7,330 nucleotides of DNA from DASUFH01 sp036274645 (GCA_036274645.1 DASUFH010000210.1:1-7330); one strand, 5' to 3'; positions 1-6,983 are shown, numbered from the stretch's first letter. Numbers and translations are program-made. The notes: generated by a model not told the origin, from the sequence alone.

Positions 1-2565
1 CACGTCAATCTGGAAGGAACCCTTGCCGGTTTCGACGAGAAGGCTGCCCCGGGTCTCTCCGGTGCGAAGGTCGAGGACTTCGACGAGGTCGTCGTTCCGG
101 TCTTTGACGACTTTGGATCGTTCCGCCAGCGCCGGCGCCGCTTTGATTTCCGATTGCGCCGCTTTGGTCAGAACGCCCCAGACCAGGATCATCGTCTGGT
201 GCGGGAGGTCGACCCACACATCGGGGACTTCGTTTGGAAAGGACCGGGTCCACAACGGTTTTCCCGTGCGTCCATCCTGCATTTCGAAGGTCACGTTGGA
301 GTCGAAACGTCCCCCTTTACGCGCCGGTCTGATCGCCAGTCGGAGATCGCCGTAGGTTCGGACGCTGGTGTCCGCTTCCTCGCGAAAAATGCCGGCATCG
401 GGTGCGTTGAGGTCAATCCGGGCGAACTGGCGTTCGGTCTGCCGGAACTTCGGGAATTCCGCCGTGAACGCATCGTCGCCGGTAATTGCGCCATCGCGGA
501 ATCCGCGAACAAGGACGATTCGTTTGCCGCTGTCGATGGCCCAGACGGATCCCCTCGTGGCTTCCGAAACGGCAATCCATTCAAAGTCCGGCGACACGGC
601 CACGGAGCGCAGGGAAGCGAAGATCGCCCCGGGCAGCTGCGCGACGGACTTCAGTTCATTGGTGTCGAGCGCGTACAGCCCGAGTTCCCCGTTGAGACGC
701 TCGGATACGAGCATGTTTTCGTACACGTCCAGCGCCGGCAGTTCGCTGACCCTGGCGGTTGCGCCCCGGTCGAGACTCATCAGACTCACGGGATACTGCC
801 CCGTGGCCGATCGGACCAGGGCGTAGTTTCCGCTCGTGACCCGGGCCAGGCGGCTTGGCAGGATCGCGGGCTGAATCAGGATGGTGGCCGGTCCACTCGA
901 AGCTTCGATGGGCGTGGTGGATGAGCCGGCCATGAACGGAACGCGCGACACGATGGTCGCCGCGGGCAGCGTGATCAGCGCGGACTTTGCGGGTTCCTCG
1001 ATGTTGAGGGCCATGAACCGGTCTGGCCCCGTGAAAATGAAGCCGCCGCTGATCAGCTTCTGGATTGAGCCTGGCAGGGAAACGGAAGCGCCGGTCTGCG
1101 CGTCGAAGGCGCCGACGTTGGCGATGGGCGTCGCGTTGCGCTCGCTCGCGATGAAGAACCGGCCGTCCGGCGAGAACTCCATGTCGATCAGCGCGGCGTT
1201 TTCCGTTTCAATCCCGCCCGTGATGCCGGCCGCTTCGAGCAACCGCAGCAGGGTCAGCCGTCCAGGCATGATGAAGTTCTTCTTCTGGAACAGCGTCGCG
1301 TTGGTGGCGACATCAAAAACGTTCAGCGTGAAATTGTCGTCGAGACACGCCAGCCTCGCGCCATCCGGCGCGAGGGCAGTTTGCGCGCACAACACACGAA
1401 TGACCAGTTCGTGCGCCTCCCGCAGACTGCCGTCCAGGGCGCTCCAGTGCTCCACACGCATGTCCCGGTTGTGAAAGACGATGCCTCGTGAATCGGGTGT
1501 GAACTGCGCCCGGCTTGCGTCGGCTGCGTTGATGCGGAACAGCGGCGTGAAGGGTTCGCGCGAGAGTACCGTGATACCGGATTCGTCCTGTGCGAGCAAC
1601 CGGGTTCCATCCGGGCTGAATCGGAGGTGCGTGATTTCGCCGCGCAACGGAGGATCCAGCGGCGTTTGGGAAACCACTCCGTGGAGTGATTCTTTCCGCC
1701 CCACGCCCGTATACGTGAGCACCGCAGCCTGCCATGCGCGAAACTCTTCCGTGGCGTCGGAGGCGCGCGCGTCGACGCACTCTCGCGGCAGCGAGCTCAG
1801 CGTCTTGATCATCTCGCGCAGCCGCTTGCTTTCCGGCGTGGTCGTGCCTAACAGGTCGCTCAGGAATCCGCCCGTCTTTCCTTTGGCCCCGGCAAAGCGA
1901 TCCCACAGATTCGCCATCGCCGACGGATCGTAACCGGCGCCGGCGACCGCGAAGAGTCCGATGCGGTCGGCGGCAATCTGGTCCTGACCGTCGTGGTCGG
2001 CGCTCGAACGGAACGCGCCGGGCTTGCGCTCTTCGCTTTCGATCAGCCGGTGGTATTTGTCGAAGATGTCCTGCCGGTCGCCGACTTCTGTGACCCCGAG
2101 CGCTTCCTTCATCTGACGTGAAATCGCGATGGTTTGCTGCCGCGCGACCAGATGCCCGATTTCGTGCGCCATCACGCCGGCCAGTTCGTCTTCGGTCCGC
2201 GCAAACGACACCAGTTTGCGCGAAACGTAGATGCGTCCACCCGGCAGCACAAACGCGTTGGCGTCGGGGAGGTCGACCAGGAAAAATCGGAATTGCAGGT
2301 GGTTGGGAGGCAGATGCCGGACCAGGCGGTCCCCGATGCCGCGGAGATAGCCCGTGATGGTGTCATTGTCGATGACGCGGAAATTGCTCTGGACCTGTTC
2401 GGCGATCGCGTCGCCCAGATCGACTTCCTGCGCCTCGGTGAAAATGTTGACGTTCCGCGATACCTCGGCCGGGATGGGCGGTTCGCATGCCCGCGGTGAC
2501 GTTTGCTCCCGGGCGCCCATCGCGACGGGGGCCAGCATGATAAAGAGGAAAGCGCGTTTCAACAT
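1..2565 (-). CDS. Exported M48-family metallopeptidase with C-terminal beta-propeller (partial, 3' end beyond the window)
   Basis: The frame is open for 855 codons from the ATG at 2565-2563 to base 1 with no stop, so the C terminus is missing. Residues 1-18 look like a Sec signal peptide (MLKRAF, a hydrophobic stretch, then AMGA), which predicts a periplasmic or exported protein; no lipobox is seen. Residues about 40-250 match peptidase M48 of the BepA/YfgC type: NAFVLPGG near residue 105, the zinc motif HEIGH at 134-138, and AADRIG followed by AGYDP near 198-213. From about residue 310 onward the chain has repeated SPDG-type blade motifs (FSPDG 316 and 464, FTPDS 355, LAPDG 398, VSPDF 657), as in WD40/TolB-like propellers. 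M48 proteins of this type usually act in envelope protein quality control; the propeller probably binds partners or substrates. Oddities: the expected third zinc ligand Glu is Gln196, and the usual His of the later THP motif is Thr243. Catalytic Glu135 is present. A weak GGAAG lies ten bases before the start. Family assignment is confident; activity is not. Confidence 0.88.
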   Translation of the reverse strand, partial: MLKRAFLFIMLAPVAMGAREQTSPRACEPPIPAEVSRNVNIFTEAQEVDLGDAIAEQVQSNFRVIDNDTITGYLRGIGDRLVRHLPPNHLQFRFFLVDLPDANAFVLPGGRIYVSRKLVSFARTEDELAGVMAHEIGHLVARQQTIAISRQMKEALGVTEVGDRQDIFDKYHRLIESEERKPGAFRSSADHDGQDQIAADRIGLFAVAGAGYDPSAMANLWDRFAGAKGKTGGFLSDLLGTTTPESKRLREMIKTLSSLPRECVDARASDATEEFRAWQAAVLTYTGVGRKESLHGVVSQTPLDPPLRGEITHLRFSPDGTRLLAQDESGITVLSREPFTPLFRINAADASRAQFTPDSRGIVFHNRDMRVEHWSALDGSLREAHELVIRVLCAQTALAPDGARLACLDDNFTLNVFDVATNATLFQKKNFIMPGRLTLLRLLEAAGITGGIETENAALIDMEFSPDGRFFIASERNATPIANVGAFDAQTGASVSLPGSIQKLISGGFIFTGPDRFMALNIEEPAKSALITLPAATIVSRVPFMAGSSTTPIEASSGPATILIQPAILPSRLARVTSGNYALVRSATGQYPVSLMSLDRGATARVSELPALDVYENMLVSERLNGELGLYALDTNELKSVAQLPGAIFASLRSVAVSPDFEWIAVSEATRGSVWAIDSGKRIVLVRGFRDGAITGDDAFTAEFPKFRQTERQFARIDLNAPDAGIFREEADTSVRTYGDLRLAIRPARKGGRFDSNVTFEMQDGRTGKPLWTRSFPNEVPDVWVDLPHQTMILVWGVLTKAAQSEIKAAPALAERSKVVKDRNDDLVEVLDLRTGETRGSLLVETGKGSFQIDV

Positions 2566-2627
2566 TCGATATCTGCTTCCGTTGGATTGGCGCCAGCATA
2601 AACGAAGCGCCGGGCTGAAGAAAAGTA

Positions 2628-2653
2628 GCAACCGAACGCAGCAACCGAACGCA
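2628..2653. repeat. Perfect 13-base tandem duplication
   Basis: The unit GCAACCGAACGCA occurs twice head to tail (2628-2640 and 2641-2653) in the spacer upstream of the minus-strand M48 gene. It lies roughly 60 to 90 bases before that gene's start codon. It could be a simple slippage duplication or a doubled protein-binding site; nothing else in the sequence decides between these. Confidence 0.6.
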
Positions 2654-2718
2654 GGGGGATGGAAGCGGATGTTTGATGCGAAGAAATCGGTACGCTTCGC
2701 GATATTCCGGAAGGTATT

Positions 2719-2741
2719 GGGCGGTCATAGACCGCCCCTAC
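2719..2741. repeat. REP-like palindromic repeat, copy 1
   Basis: Eight-base arms GGGCGGTC and GACCGCCC surround a three-base ATA loop, followed by CTAC. The same 23-base unit recurs with single-base changes at 6961-6983 (reverse orientation) and 7021-7043 (same orientation). All three copies are intergenic. The perfect arms would fold into a strong hairpin in RNA or single-stranded DNA. Copy 1 sits between the divergent M48 and AlkD-type genes, so it is not placed as a gene-end terminator. It resembles dispersed REP-type elements; no transposase is nearby. Confidence 0.75.
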
Positions 2742-2817
2742 ATCGGGTCGGGAACTATGCCCTACCAACAGTGAATGCACGCTGTTCGCAGGGGACAATT
2801 TCGAGCGGCAGGGGGGC

Positions 2818-2848
2818 ATGACACGTATCGCGAAGCGTTCGGTACAAT
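2818..2848 (+). promoter_or_regulatory. Candidate sigma-70-type promoter for the AlkD-type gene
   Basis: ATGACA at 2818-2823 (five of six matches to TTGACA) and TACAAT at 2843-2848 (five of six to TATAAT) are separated by 19 bases, slightly longer than ideal. Transcription would begin around 2855-2856, which coincides with an in-frame ATG at 2856. The message would then be leaderless. The -10 element overlaps the alternative ATG at 2847, which argues for 2856 as the true start. Inferred by eye only. Confidence 0.4.
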
Positions 2849-3587
2849 GTCGTCGATGACGAAGGCAAAGGCGGCTTCCGGGTCGACCGGCGCGGATCTC
2901 GCGCGCCTGCGCGCTGCGCTCCGGGCGGTTGCCGATCCCTCCCGGGCGCCGGCGATGCAGGCCTATATGAAGTCGGAAATGCCCTATTACGGTGTGCCAT
3001 CGGCGGAACTGCGCCGTGTGGTTCGTCCGCTACTGAGAGGGATGGACTTTCCCGGCGCGGAAGCGTGGAGAAACACCGTGCTGTTCTTCTGGCGCAACGC
3101 GCAGTTCCGGGAAGAACGGTATGCCGCCATCGAATTGTGCCTTGCGCGTCAGGCGGCCCCGTTTCAGACGCTCGAAGCGCTGCCGATGTACGAAGAATTG
3201 ATCGTCACCGGCGCATGGTGGGATTTCGTCGACACGATCGCGTCGCACTGCATCGGGAGTCTGTTGCGTCGCTTTCCCAGGGAAATGTCGCGCCACATGC
3301 GCGCCTGGAGCCGTTCATCGGACATGTGGAAGCGGCGGACGTCCATTCTCTGTCAGTTGAAGTTCAAGAAGGATACCGATCTCGGATTGCTGTATGACTG
3401 CATCGAACCGTCCCTGGCGTCCCGCGAGTTTTTTCTCCGTAAAGCGATCGGGTGGGCCCTCCGCCAGCATGCGTGGACGGACCCCGGAGAGGTCCTTCGT
3501 TATGTTCGCGAGCACAACGGCGCGCTCAGCCCGTTGAGCCGGCGGGAAGCGCTCAAAAACCTGCAGGGTCAGGGTTCCGTTGCGTAG
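2847..3587 (+). CDS. AlkD-family DNA alkylation repair glycosylase (HEAT-like repeats)
   Basis: This is a 246-residue all-helical protein of the AlkD family, cytosolic DNA glycosylases that remove alkylated bases such as N3-methyladenine and N7-methylguanine without base flipping. Residues that define the family in Bacillus cereus AlkD (Trp109, Asp113, Arg148, Trp187) correspond to Trp125, Asp129, Arg164 and Trp203 here, with identical spacing. They lie within WWDFVD (124-129), MWKRRTSIL (160-168) and RKAIGWALRQ. Length is typical for the family. Start choice is uncertain: the frame also contains ATGs at 2775 and 2856. The 2775 start would add 24 residues unlike the family, and a -10-like hexamer overlaps 2847, so 2856 is a strong alternative; no Shine-Dalgarno precedes any of them. 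The gene stands alone on its strand, and its last 19 bases overlap the convergent zinc-ribbon gene. It appears intact and likely active. Confidence 0.93.
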   Translation: MSSMTKAKAASGSTGADLARLRAALRAVADPSRAPAMQAYMKSEMPYYGVPSAELRRVVRPLLRGMDFPGAEAWRNTVLFFWRNAQFREERYAAIELCLARQAAPFQTLEALPMYEELIVTGAWWDFVDTIASHCIGSLLRRFPREMSRHMRAWSRSSDMWKRRTSILCQLKFKKDTDLGLLYDCIEPSLASREFFLRKAIGWALRQHAWTDPGEVLRYVREHNGALSPLSRREALKNLQGQGSVA

Positions 3588-4168
3588 CGGACCAGGGTCT
3601 TCTTGCTGTCGCGGTCGCGAAACTCATAGATCACCGTAAACGGCGGCTGGGCGCGGATGGTGGCTTCCAGCGGAAAGAGGCGCTTTACCCCCGGTTGAAT
3701 CGGGTCCACCAGCAGCAGCGTCAGCGGGGCGGGTTTTCCTTCAGCGCTCAGGGCGAGGTCGCGACCGCCGAAGCGCGCGCTCACATCCGCAGGTTTCGCC
3801 GGGTCGACGCGGACGGTCAGTTCCACGGGAATGTCCCTCTGAACGTCGGTGCTCTTGTTCTCCAGCACAAGGCCGATGATCTGATGATAGGCGCCTTCAC
3901 TGTCGGGGCCCGTTCTGGACTTCGGTTCGATGCTCCATTCCATCTGAGAGTAGTCGAATGCCGGGATGCCGGGCTGGCGGGCAACCACAATCCAGACGAC
4001 GAGCGCGACGATGAGGATGGCGAAATACGGATAGGGCGTGTTCAGCCTGAGGACGGAGACAAGCCGATCCAGCCGCGGATGGGGACGGCGGCCCAGCCGT
4101 TTGCCGCATTTGGGACAGAACAGACTGTCTTCAGGGATGGGCGCGCCGCAGTATCGGCAGAACCGCAT
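3569..4168 (-). CDS. Single-pass membrane protein with N-terminal zinc ribbon, function unknown
   Basis: The product has 199 residues. A zinc-ribbon of the common bacterial two-CxxC type opens the protein, with cysteines at 4, 7, 18 and 21. A basic stretch (RRPHPR, about 27-32) and one hydrophobic membrane segment (about 48-63) follow, then a roughly 135-residue tail with alternating hydrophobic strands and no motif I recognise. By the positive-inside rule the ribbon should face the cytosol and the tail the outside. The start is fixed by the neighbour: the stop of hemF and this ATG share one base (TGATG at 4170-4166), a classic translational coupling arrangement; the frame extends further upstream, but only inside hemF. 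The coupling suggests co-expression with haem synthesis, but no haem-binding motif is visible, so a role there is inference only. The 3' end overlaps the AlkD-type gene by 19 bases. The protein could equally be a generic envelope protein that happens to sit in the operon. Confidence 0.82.
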   Translation of the reverse strand: MRFCRYCGAPIPEDSLFCPKCGKRLGRRPHPRLDRLVSVLRLNTPYPYFAILIVALVVWIVVARQPGIPAFDYSQMEWSIEPKSRTGPDSEGAYHQIIGLVLENKSTDVQRDIPVELTVRVDPAKPADVSARFGGRDLALSAEGKPAPLTLLLVDPIQPGVKRLFPLEATIRAQPPFTVIYEFRDRDSKKTLVRYATEP

Positions 4169-5043
4169 CAGACCCAGTCTCGCGGAACGAAAAACTCCAT
4201 CGCCTTCGCCTCGGCGGATCCGGGCCTGGGCTTGTAGTCGTAGACCCATCGGACCAGTGGCGGCAGGCTCATCAGAATCGATTCGGTGCGTCCCCGCGTT
4301 TCCAGTCCGAAGATCGTGCCGCGGTCGTACAGCAGATTGAATTCCGCGTAGCGTCCTCGCCGGTAAAGCTGGAAGTCGCGGTGATCCGTGGTGTACGGGG
4401 TGTTCATGCGGCGCCGGGCGATCGGCAGGTATGCGTCGATGAACGCGTTGCCGAGTGTCTCGACAAAGGCGAAATTCTTCTCGCGGTCGCCTTCAAGGTA
4501 ATCGAAGAAGACGCCGCCCACGCCCCGCGTTTCGCCACGGTGCTTGAGGAAAAAGTATTCATCGCACCATTTCTTGAAGCGCGGGTAGTGCTCCGGGTCG
4601 TGCGCGTCGCAGGCCGTCTTGAGCGTGCGGTGGAAGTGGATCGCGTCCTCTTCCATCGGGTAGTAGGGCGTCAGGTCCGCCCCGCCGCCGAACCAGGCGG
4701 CGTCGCCTTTTTCGAGATAGCGGAAGTTGGCGTGAACCGCCGGGACCATGGGATTCCAGGTATGGAACACCAGGGAGACACCGGTGGCGAAGAACGCCGT
4801 CCCGTTTCCGCGGGGAATCTTCGCGGCAAACTCGGGAGGGAGGTTGCCGAAAACCGATGAAAAATTGACCCCCGCCTTTTCGAAGACGCCGCCCGCTTCC
4901 AGCACGCGCGTCTCGCCGCCGCCGCCACCCTCGCGGTTCCAGGTATCGATCCTGAATTGTTTTCCGTCGATCTCCTCGACCGCCTGGGCAATCCGTTCCT
5001 GCAGACCCTTGAAGAATGATGATGTTCGTTCACGCCAGTCCAT
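4168..5043 (-). CDS. hemF: Oxygen-dependent coproporphyrinogen III oxidase
   Basis: HemF oxidatively decarboxylates two propionate side chains of coproporphyrinogen III to give protoporphyrinogen IX, using molecular oxygen, in the cytosol. The 291-residue product aligns by eye with Escherichia coli HemF (299 residues) along its full length. Shared blocks include WNREGGGGGETRVL (35-48), GGVFEKAGVNFS (51-62), GVSLVFH (88-94), HANFR (104-108), WFGGGADLTP (117-126), then FKKWCDEYF, QLYRRGRYAEFNL, GGRTESILMS-like and the C-terminal RDWV. The ATG at 5043 is chosen because the family normally begins just here; the longer open frame to 5163 would run through the divergent M20 gene. No Shine-Dalgarno is present, but a TATCAT hexamer ends seven bases upstream, so the message may be leaderless. 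The gene is first in a two-gene operon with the zinc-ribbon gene. Its presence indicates at least periodic aerobic growth. Confidence 0.97.
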   Translation of the reverse strand: MDWRERTSSFFKGLQERIAQAVEEIDGKQFRIDTWNREGGGGGETRVLEAGGVFEKAGVNFSSVFGNLPPEFAAKIPRGNGTAFFATGVSLVFHTWNPMVPAVHANFRYLEKGDAAWFGGGADLTPYYPMEEDAIHFHRTLKTACDAHDPEHYPRFKKWCDEYFFLKHRGETRGVGGVFFDYLEGDREKNFAFVETLGNAFIDAYLPIARRRMNTPYTTDHRDFQLYRRGRYAEFNLLYDRGTIFGLETRGRTESILMSLPPLVRWVYDYKPRPGSAEAKAMEFFVPRDWV

Positions 5044-5049
5044 CCGCGG

Positions 5050-5059
5050 ATGATACCAT
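5050..5059. promoter_or_regulatory. Overlapping divergent -10 hexamers between hemF and the M20 peptidase gene
   Basis: Reading toward hemF, TATCAT (5055 to 5050, five of six matches to TATAAT) places a start of transcription at about 5043, exactly the hemF ATG. Reading toward the M20 gene, TACCAT (5054-5059, four of six) places one at about 5066, a few bases before its ATG at 5069. The two hexamers share two bases, so polymerase could not occupy both at once. The -35 regions are weak on both sides. Inference by eye. Confidence 0.3.
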
Positions 5060-5068
5060 TTCCGCCCT

Positions 5069-6400
5069 ATGTCATTGGATACACGGTCCGAATTCGAAGA
5101 GTTGCTGAAGGAATGGGTCGAGATTCCAACGATCAGCGCCGAGCGCGAACATCGCGATGACATTCGAGCGCTGGCCGGCCGCGCCGTCGAACTGCTGCGC
5201 TCCTGGGGCGCGGAAGCGGAGGCGTACGAAACTCCGGGGAATCCGGTCGTGCTGGGCCGTTTCCGGGTGAACGACGCCTATCCGACGGTGACGATCTACA
5301 ACCACCTCGATGTGCAGCCCGCCAATGAGCCTCAGTGGACGCGCCCACCCTTTGTGTTCCGCAACGAAGATGGGCGGTACTTCGGACGCGGCGCCACCGA
5401 CGATAAGGGGCCGGCGCTCACCGCGGCGTTTGGCGCCCGCCAGGCGCTGGCGGCCCGGACACCGGTAAACATCAACGTCGTGTGGGAATTCGAAGAGGAA
5501 ATCGGCAGCCCGAACTTCGAGTACTTCGTGAAGACCAATCTCGCAAAGCTCCAGACCGATTCCGTCGTGGTCTCCGACACGATCTGGATTGCGCGCGGAC
5601 GTCCTGCGGTCGCCTACGGGCTGCGCGGGCTCGCTCCGATGCGGATTCTCGTCGAAACCGGCGGCAAGGACATCCATTCGGGACTGGCCGGCGGCGCGGC
5701 CAGGAATCCGCTGGGCGAAGTCAGCCAGATCATTGCCGAGTGTTACGACGCGCGGAGCGGCAAGGTGAAGATTCCGGGGTTCTACGACGATGTCGCGCGG
5801 CCGACGCGGCGGGAACTGGATAGCTTCCTGGCCTCCGGTTTCGATGTGGCCCGATTCAAACGCGCGCACGAGTTGAAGACGTTGCGTGTGACCGATCGGG
5901 AGGAGGTTGTCCGTCGCATCTGGGCCTGGCCCACGTTTGAGGTGCACGGAATCGTCGGCGGCTACACCGGACCGGGCGTCAAGACGGCGATCGCGCCGTC
6001 GGCGGAGGCGAAGGTGAGCATGCGCCTGGTTCCCCGGCAGAATGGGCGCAAGATCTTCAACCTCGTCCGGAGGTTCATTCATGAGCGGCATCCCGACGCG
6101 AAGGTGATCGCGGAGCCGTTTCTGGAGCCGTTCATCGGTCCGTCCACCGGCCCTTTTGCCGACGCGGCGCGAGGAGCCATGCGGGCCGCATTCGGGAAAG
6201 ATCCGGCGTTCGTCCGCGAAGGTGGATCGATCGGCGCGGTCGTGACGATGCAGAAGTATCTGAAGGTCCCGATTCTGTTTCTGGGCCTCAGCCTTCCCGA
6301 ACACGGGTACCATGCGCCGAACGAGAACTACGACTGGGAGCAGGCCTCCGGGGGGATGCGGATGTTCGCCGAGTATTTCCAGCGGATTTCGCAGTTGTAG
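5069..6400 (+). CDS. M20-family di-zinc metallopeptidase (dipeptidase/carnosinase-like)
   Basis: This 443-residue protein has the complete active site of M20 peptidases of the CNDP/ArgE/DapE group, which hydrolyse dipeptides or acylated amino acids. Visible residues are His79 with Asp81 (HLDVQP), bridging Asp112 (RGATDDKG), catalytic base Glu143 and metal ligand Glu144 (EFEEEIGS), Asp170 (VVSDT) and His415 (EHGYHAPNE). The inserted dimerisation domain lies between about 190 and 340 and includes the typical KDIHSG motif. Length fits the dipeptidase subgroup; there is no signal peptide, so it is probably cytosolic. Substrate cannot be read from the sequence. The ATG at 5069 is the first codon that leaves hemF intact, being 25 bases from its divergent start; no Shine-Dalgarno is visible, so expression may rely on a very short leader. 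The GNAT gene follows 38 bases after its stop. Confidence 0.94.
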   Translation: MSLDTRSEFEELLKEWVEIPTISAEREHRDDIRALAGRAVELLRSWGAEAEAYETPGNPVVLGRFRVNDAYPTVTIYNHLDVQPANEPQWTRPPFVFRNEDGRYFGRGATDDKGPALTAAFGARQALAARTPVNINVVWEFEEEIGSPNFEYFVKTNLAKLQTDSVVVSDTIWIARGRPAVAYGLRGLAPMRILVETGGKDIHSGLAGGAARNPLGEVSQIIAECYDARSGKVKIPGFYDDVARPTRRELDSFLASGFDVARFKRAHELKTLRVTDREEVVRRIWAWPTFEVHGIVGGYTGPGVKTAIAPSAEAKVSMRLVPRQNGRKIFNLVRRFIHERHPDAKVIAEPFLEPFIGPSTGPFADAARGAMRAAFGKDPAFVREGGSIGAVVTMQKYLKVPILFLGLSLPEHGYHAPNENYDWEQASGGMRMFAEYFQRISQL

Positions 6401-6424
6401 GGGCCGCATGCCCGTAAGTACAAT
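6395..6424 (+). promoter_or_regulatory. Candidate promoter for the GNAT gene
   Basis: TACAAT at 6419-6424 (five of six matches to the -10 consensus) lies 18 bases after a poor -35 candidate, TTGTAG at 6395-6400, which overlaps the M20 stop codon. Transcription would begin near 6431, leaving a leader of about eight bases before the ATG at 6439. The -10 context matches that before the AlkD-type gene: both share GTACAATGNCGNCGAT. By-eye inference. Confidence 0.35.
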
Positions 6425-6438
6425 GGCGGCGATTCACC

Positions 6439-6903
6439 ATGAGCACGCTTAGTCAGACTGGAGTTCATATACGTCCCGCGGAAACGGGGGATCTGGAAAC
6501 GCTTGGAGCCTGGGCGGCCGAACTTCTGCGCCAGTGGGATGCGGACGCGACCCGGGAAGACGCCATACGTGTCTACCAGCGGATCCTGTCGTCTCCCGAG
6601 ATGGGCGTTATCTTTGTGGCCGAACATAACGGCGTGATGAGCGGTTTTGTTTACGCCGCCTACCAGTGGCGCGCCGAATTCGCCGGCGAGACCCTGGACA
6701 TGGTGGAAATGTTCGTCGAGCAGTCCTGGCGAAACAAGGGAGTCGGCCGCGCCCTGCTGGACGCCCTGGCCGCGCATGCCCGCGCCCGCCAGATCCATCG
6801 AATTACCTGTCAGGTACATCCCGGGAACGCCGCCATTGAACGGGCGCTCGAGTCCGGCGGATTCGATCCCGAACGCCGCACGCTCTGGGGAGTGCGACTG
6901 TAA
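6439..6903 (+). CDS. GNAT-family N-acetyltransferase
   Basis: The 154-residue protein has the compact GNAT fold, which transfers an acetyl group from acetyl-CoA to an amine. It opens with an IRPAETGDLETL segment (11-22), typical of the first strand and helix. The acetyl-CoA pyrophosphate-binding motif A is RNKGVG (98-103), following the strand VEMFVEQSW (89-97) and preceding a helix ALLDALAAHA. NAAIERALESGGFDP near the C terminus is the usual N-x-x-A-x-x-x-Y/L-x-x-x-GF motif. It resembles small-molecule or protein N-acetyltransferases, but the acceptor cannot be predicted. The gene lies 38 bases after the M20 gene on the same strand and may be partly co-transcribed, although it has its own -10-like hexamer. 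No strong Shine-Dalgarno precedes the start. It appears intact. Confidence 0.92.
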   Translation: MSTLSQTGVHIRPAETGDLETLGAWAAELLRQWDADATREDAIRVYQRILSSPEMGVIFVAEHNGVMSGFVYAAYQWRAEFAGETLDMVEMFVEQSWRNKGVGRALLDALAAHARARQIHRITCQVHPGNAAIERALESGGFDPERRTLWGVRL

Positions 6904-6960
6904 ATAACTGCCACGTTCTTGCCGGTTTTTTGAAACTTGTTGCTCCAGTTTCGGGAGACT

Positions 6961-6983
6961 GTAGGGGTGGTCTATGACCGCCC
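6961..6983. repeat. REP-like palindromic repeat, copy 2 (reverse orientation)
   Basis: This is the reverse complement of the unit at 2719-2741 with one change: GTAG, then arms GGGTGGTC and GACCGCCC around a three-base TAT loop. The C-to-T change leaves a G-U pair in RNA, so the hairpin is kept. It lies 57 bases after the GNAT stop, facing copy 3. Confidence 0.75.

Noticed and set aside
154..924. A 256-codon plus-strand frame within the M48 region
   Set aside because: It is antisense to the propeller part of the M48 gene, which is open across the whole region and has coherent domain motifs. The plus-strand product has none.
2775..2846. A longer start for the AlkD-type gene at 2775
   Set aside because: The extra 24 residues do not resemble the family, have no Shine-Dalgarno, and would overlie the candidate promoter.
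5044..5163. N-terminal extension of hemF by 40 residues to the ATG at 5163
   Set aside because: The extra residues are unlike the HemF family and would lie inside the divergent M20 gene; the family start fits the ATG at 5043.
5072..6409. A 445-codon open frame on the minus strand lying opposite the M20 peptidase gene
   Set aside because: Its product is rich in Arg, Pro and Gly, with no recognisable motif, and it mirrors the M20 gene almost exactly. In GC-rich DNA such antisense frames arise by codon bias; the M20 frame has a full active site.
6423..6452. A nine-codon upstream frame (MAAIHHEHA) overlapping the GNAT start
   Set aside because: Its ATG falls inside the -10-like TACAAT and has no ribosome binding site, so it is probably not transcribed.
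6904..6931. Run of six T after the GNAT gene as a Rho-independent terminator
   Set aside because: I could not find a GC-rich hairpin immediately before the T-run; the palindrome at 6961 is 30 bases further on and is not followed by T residues.
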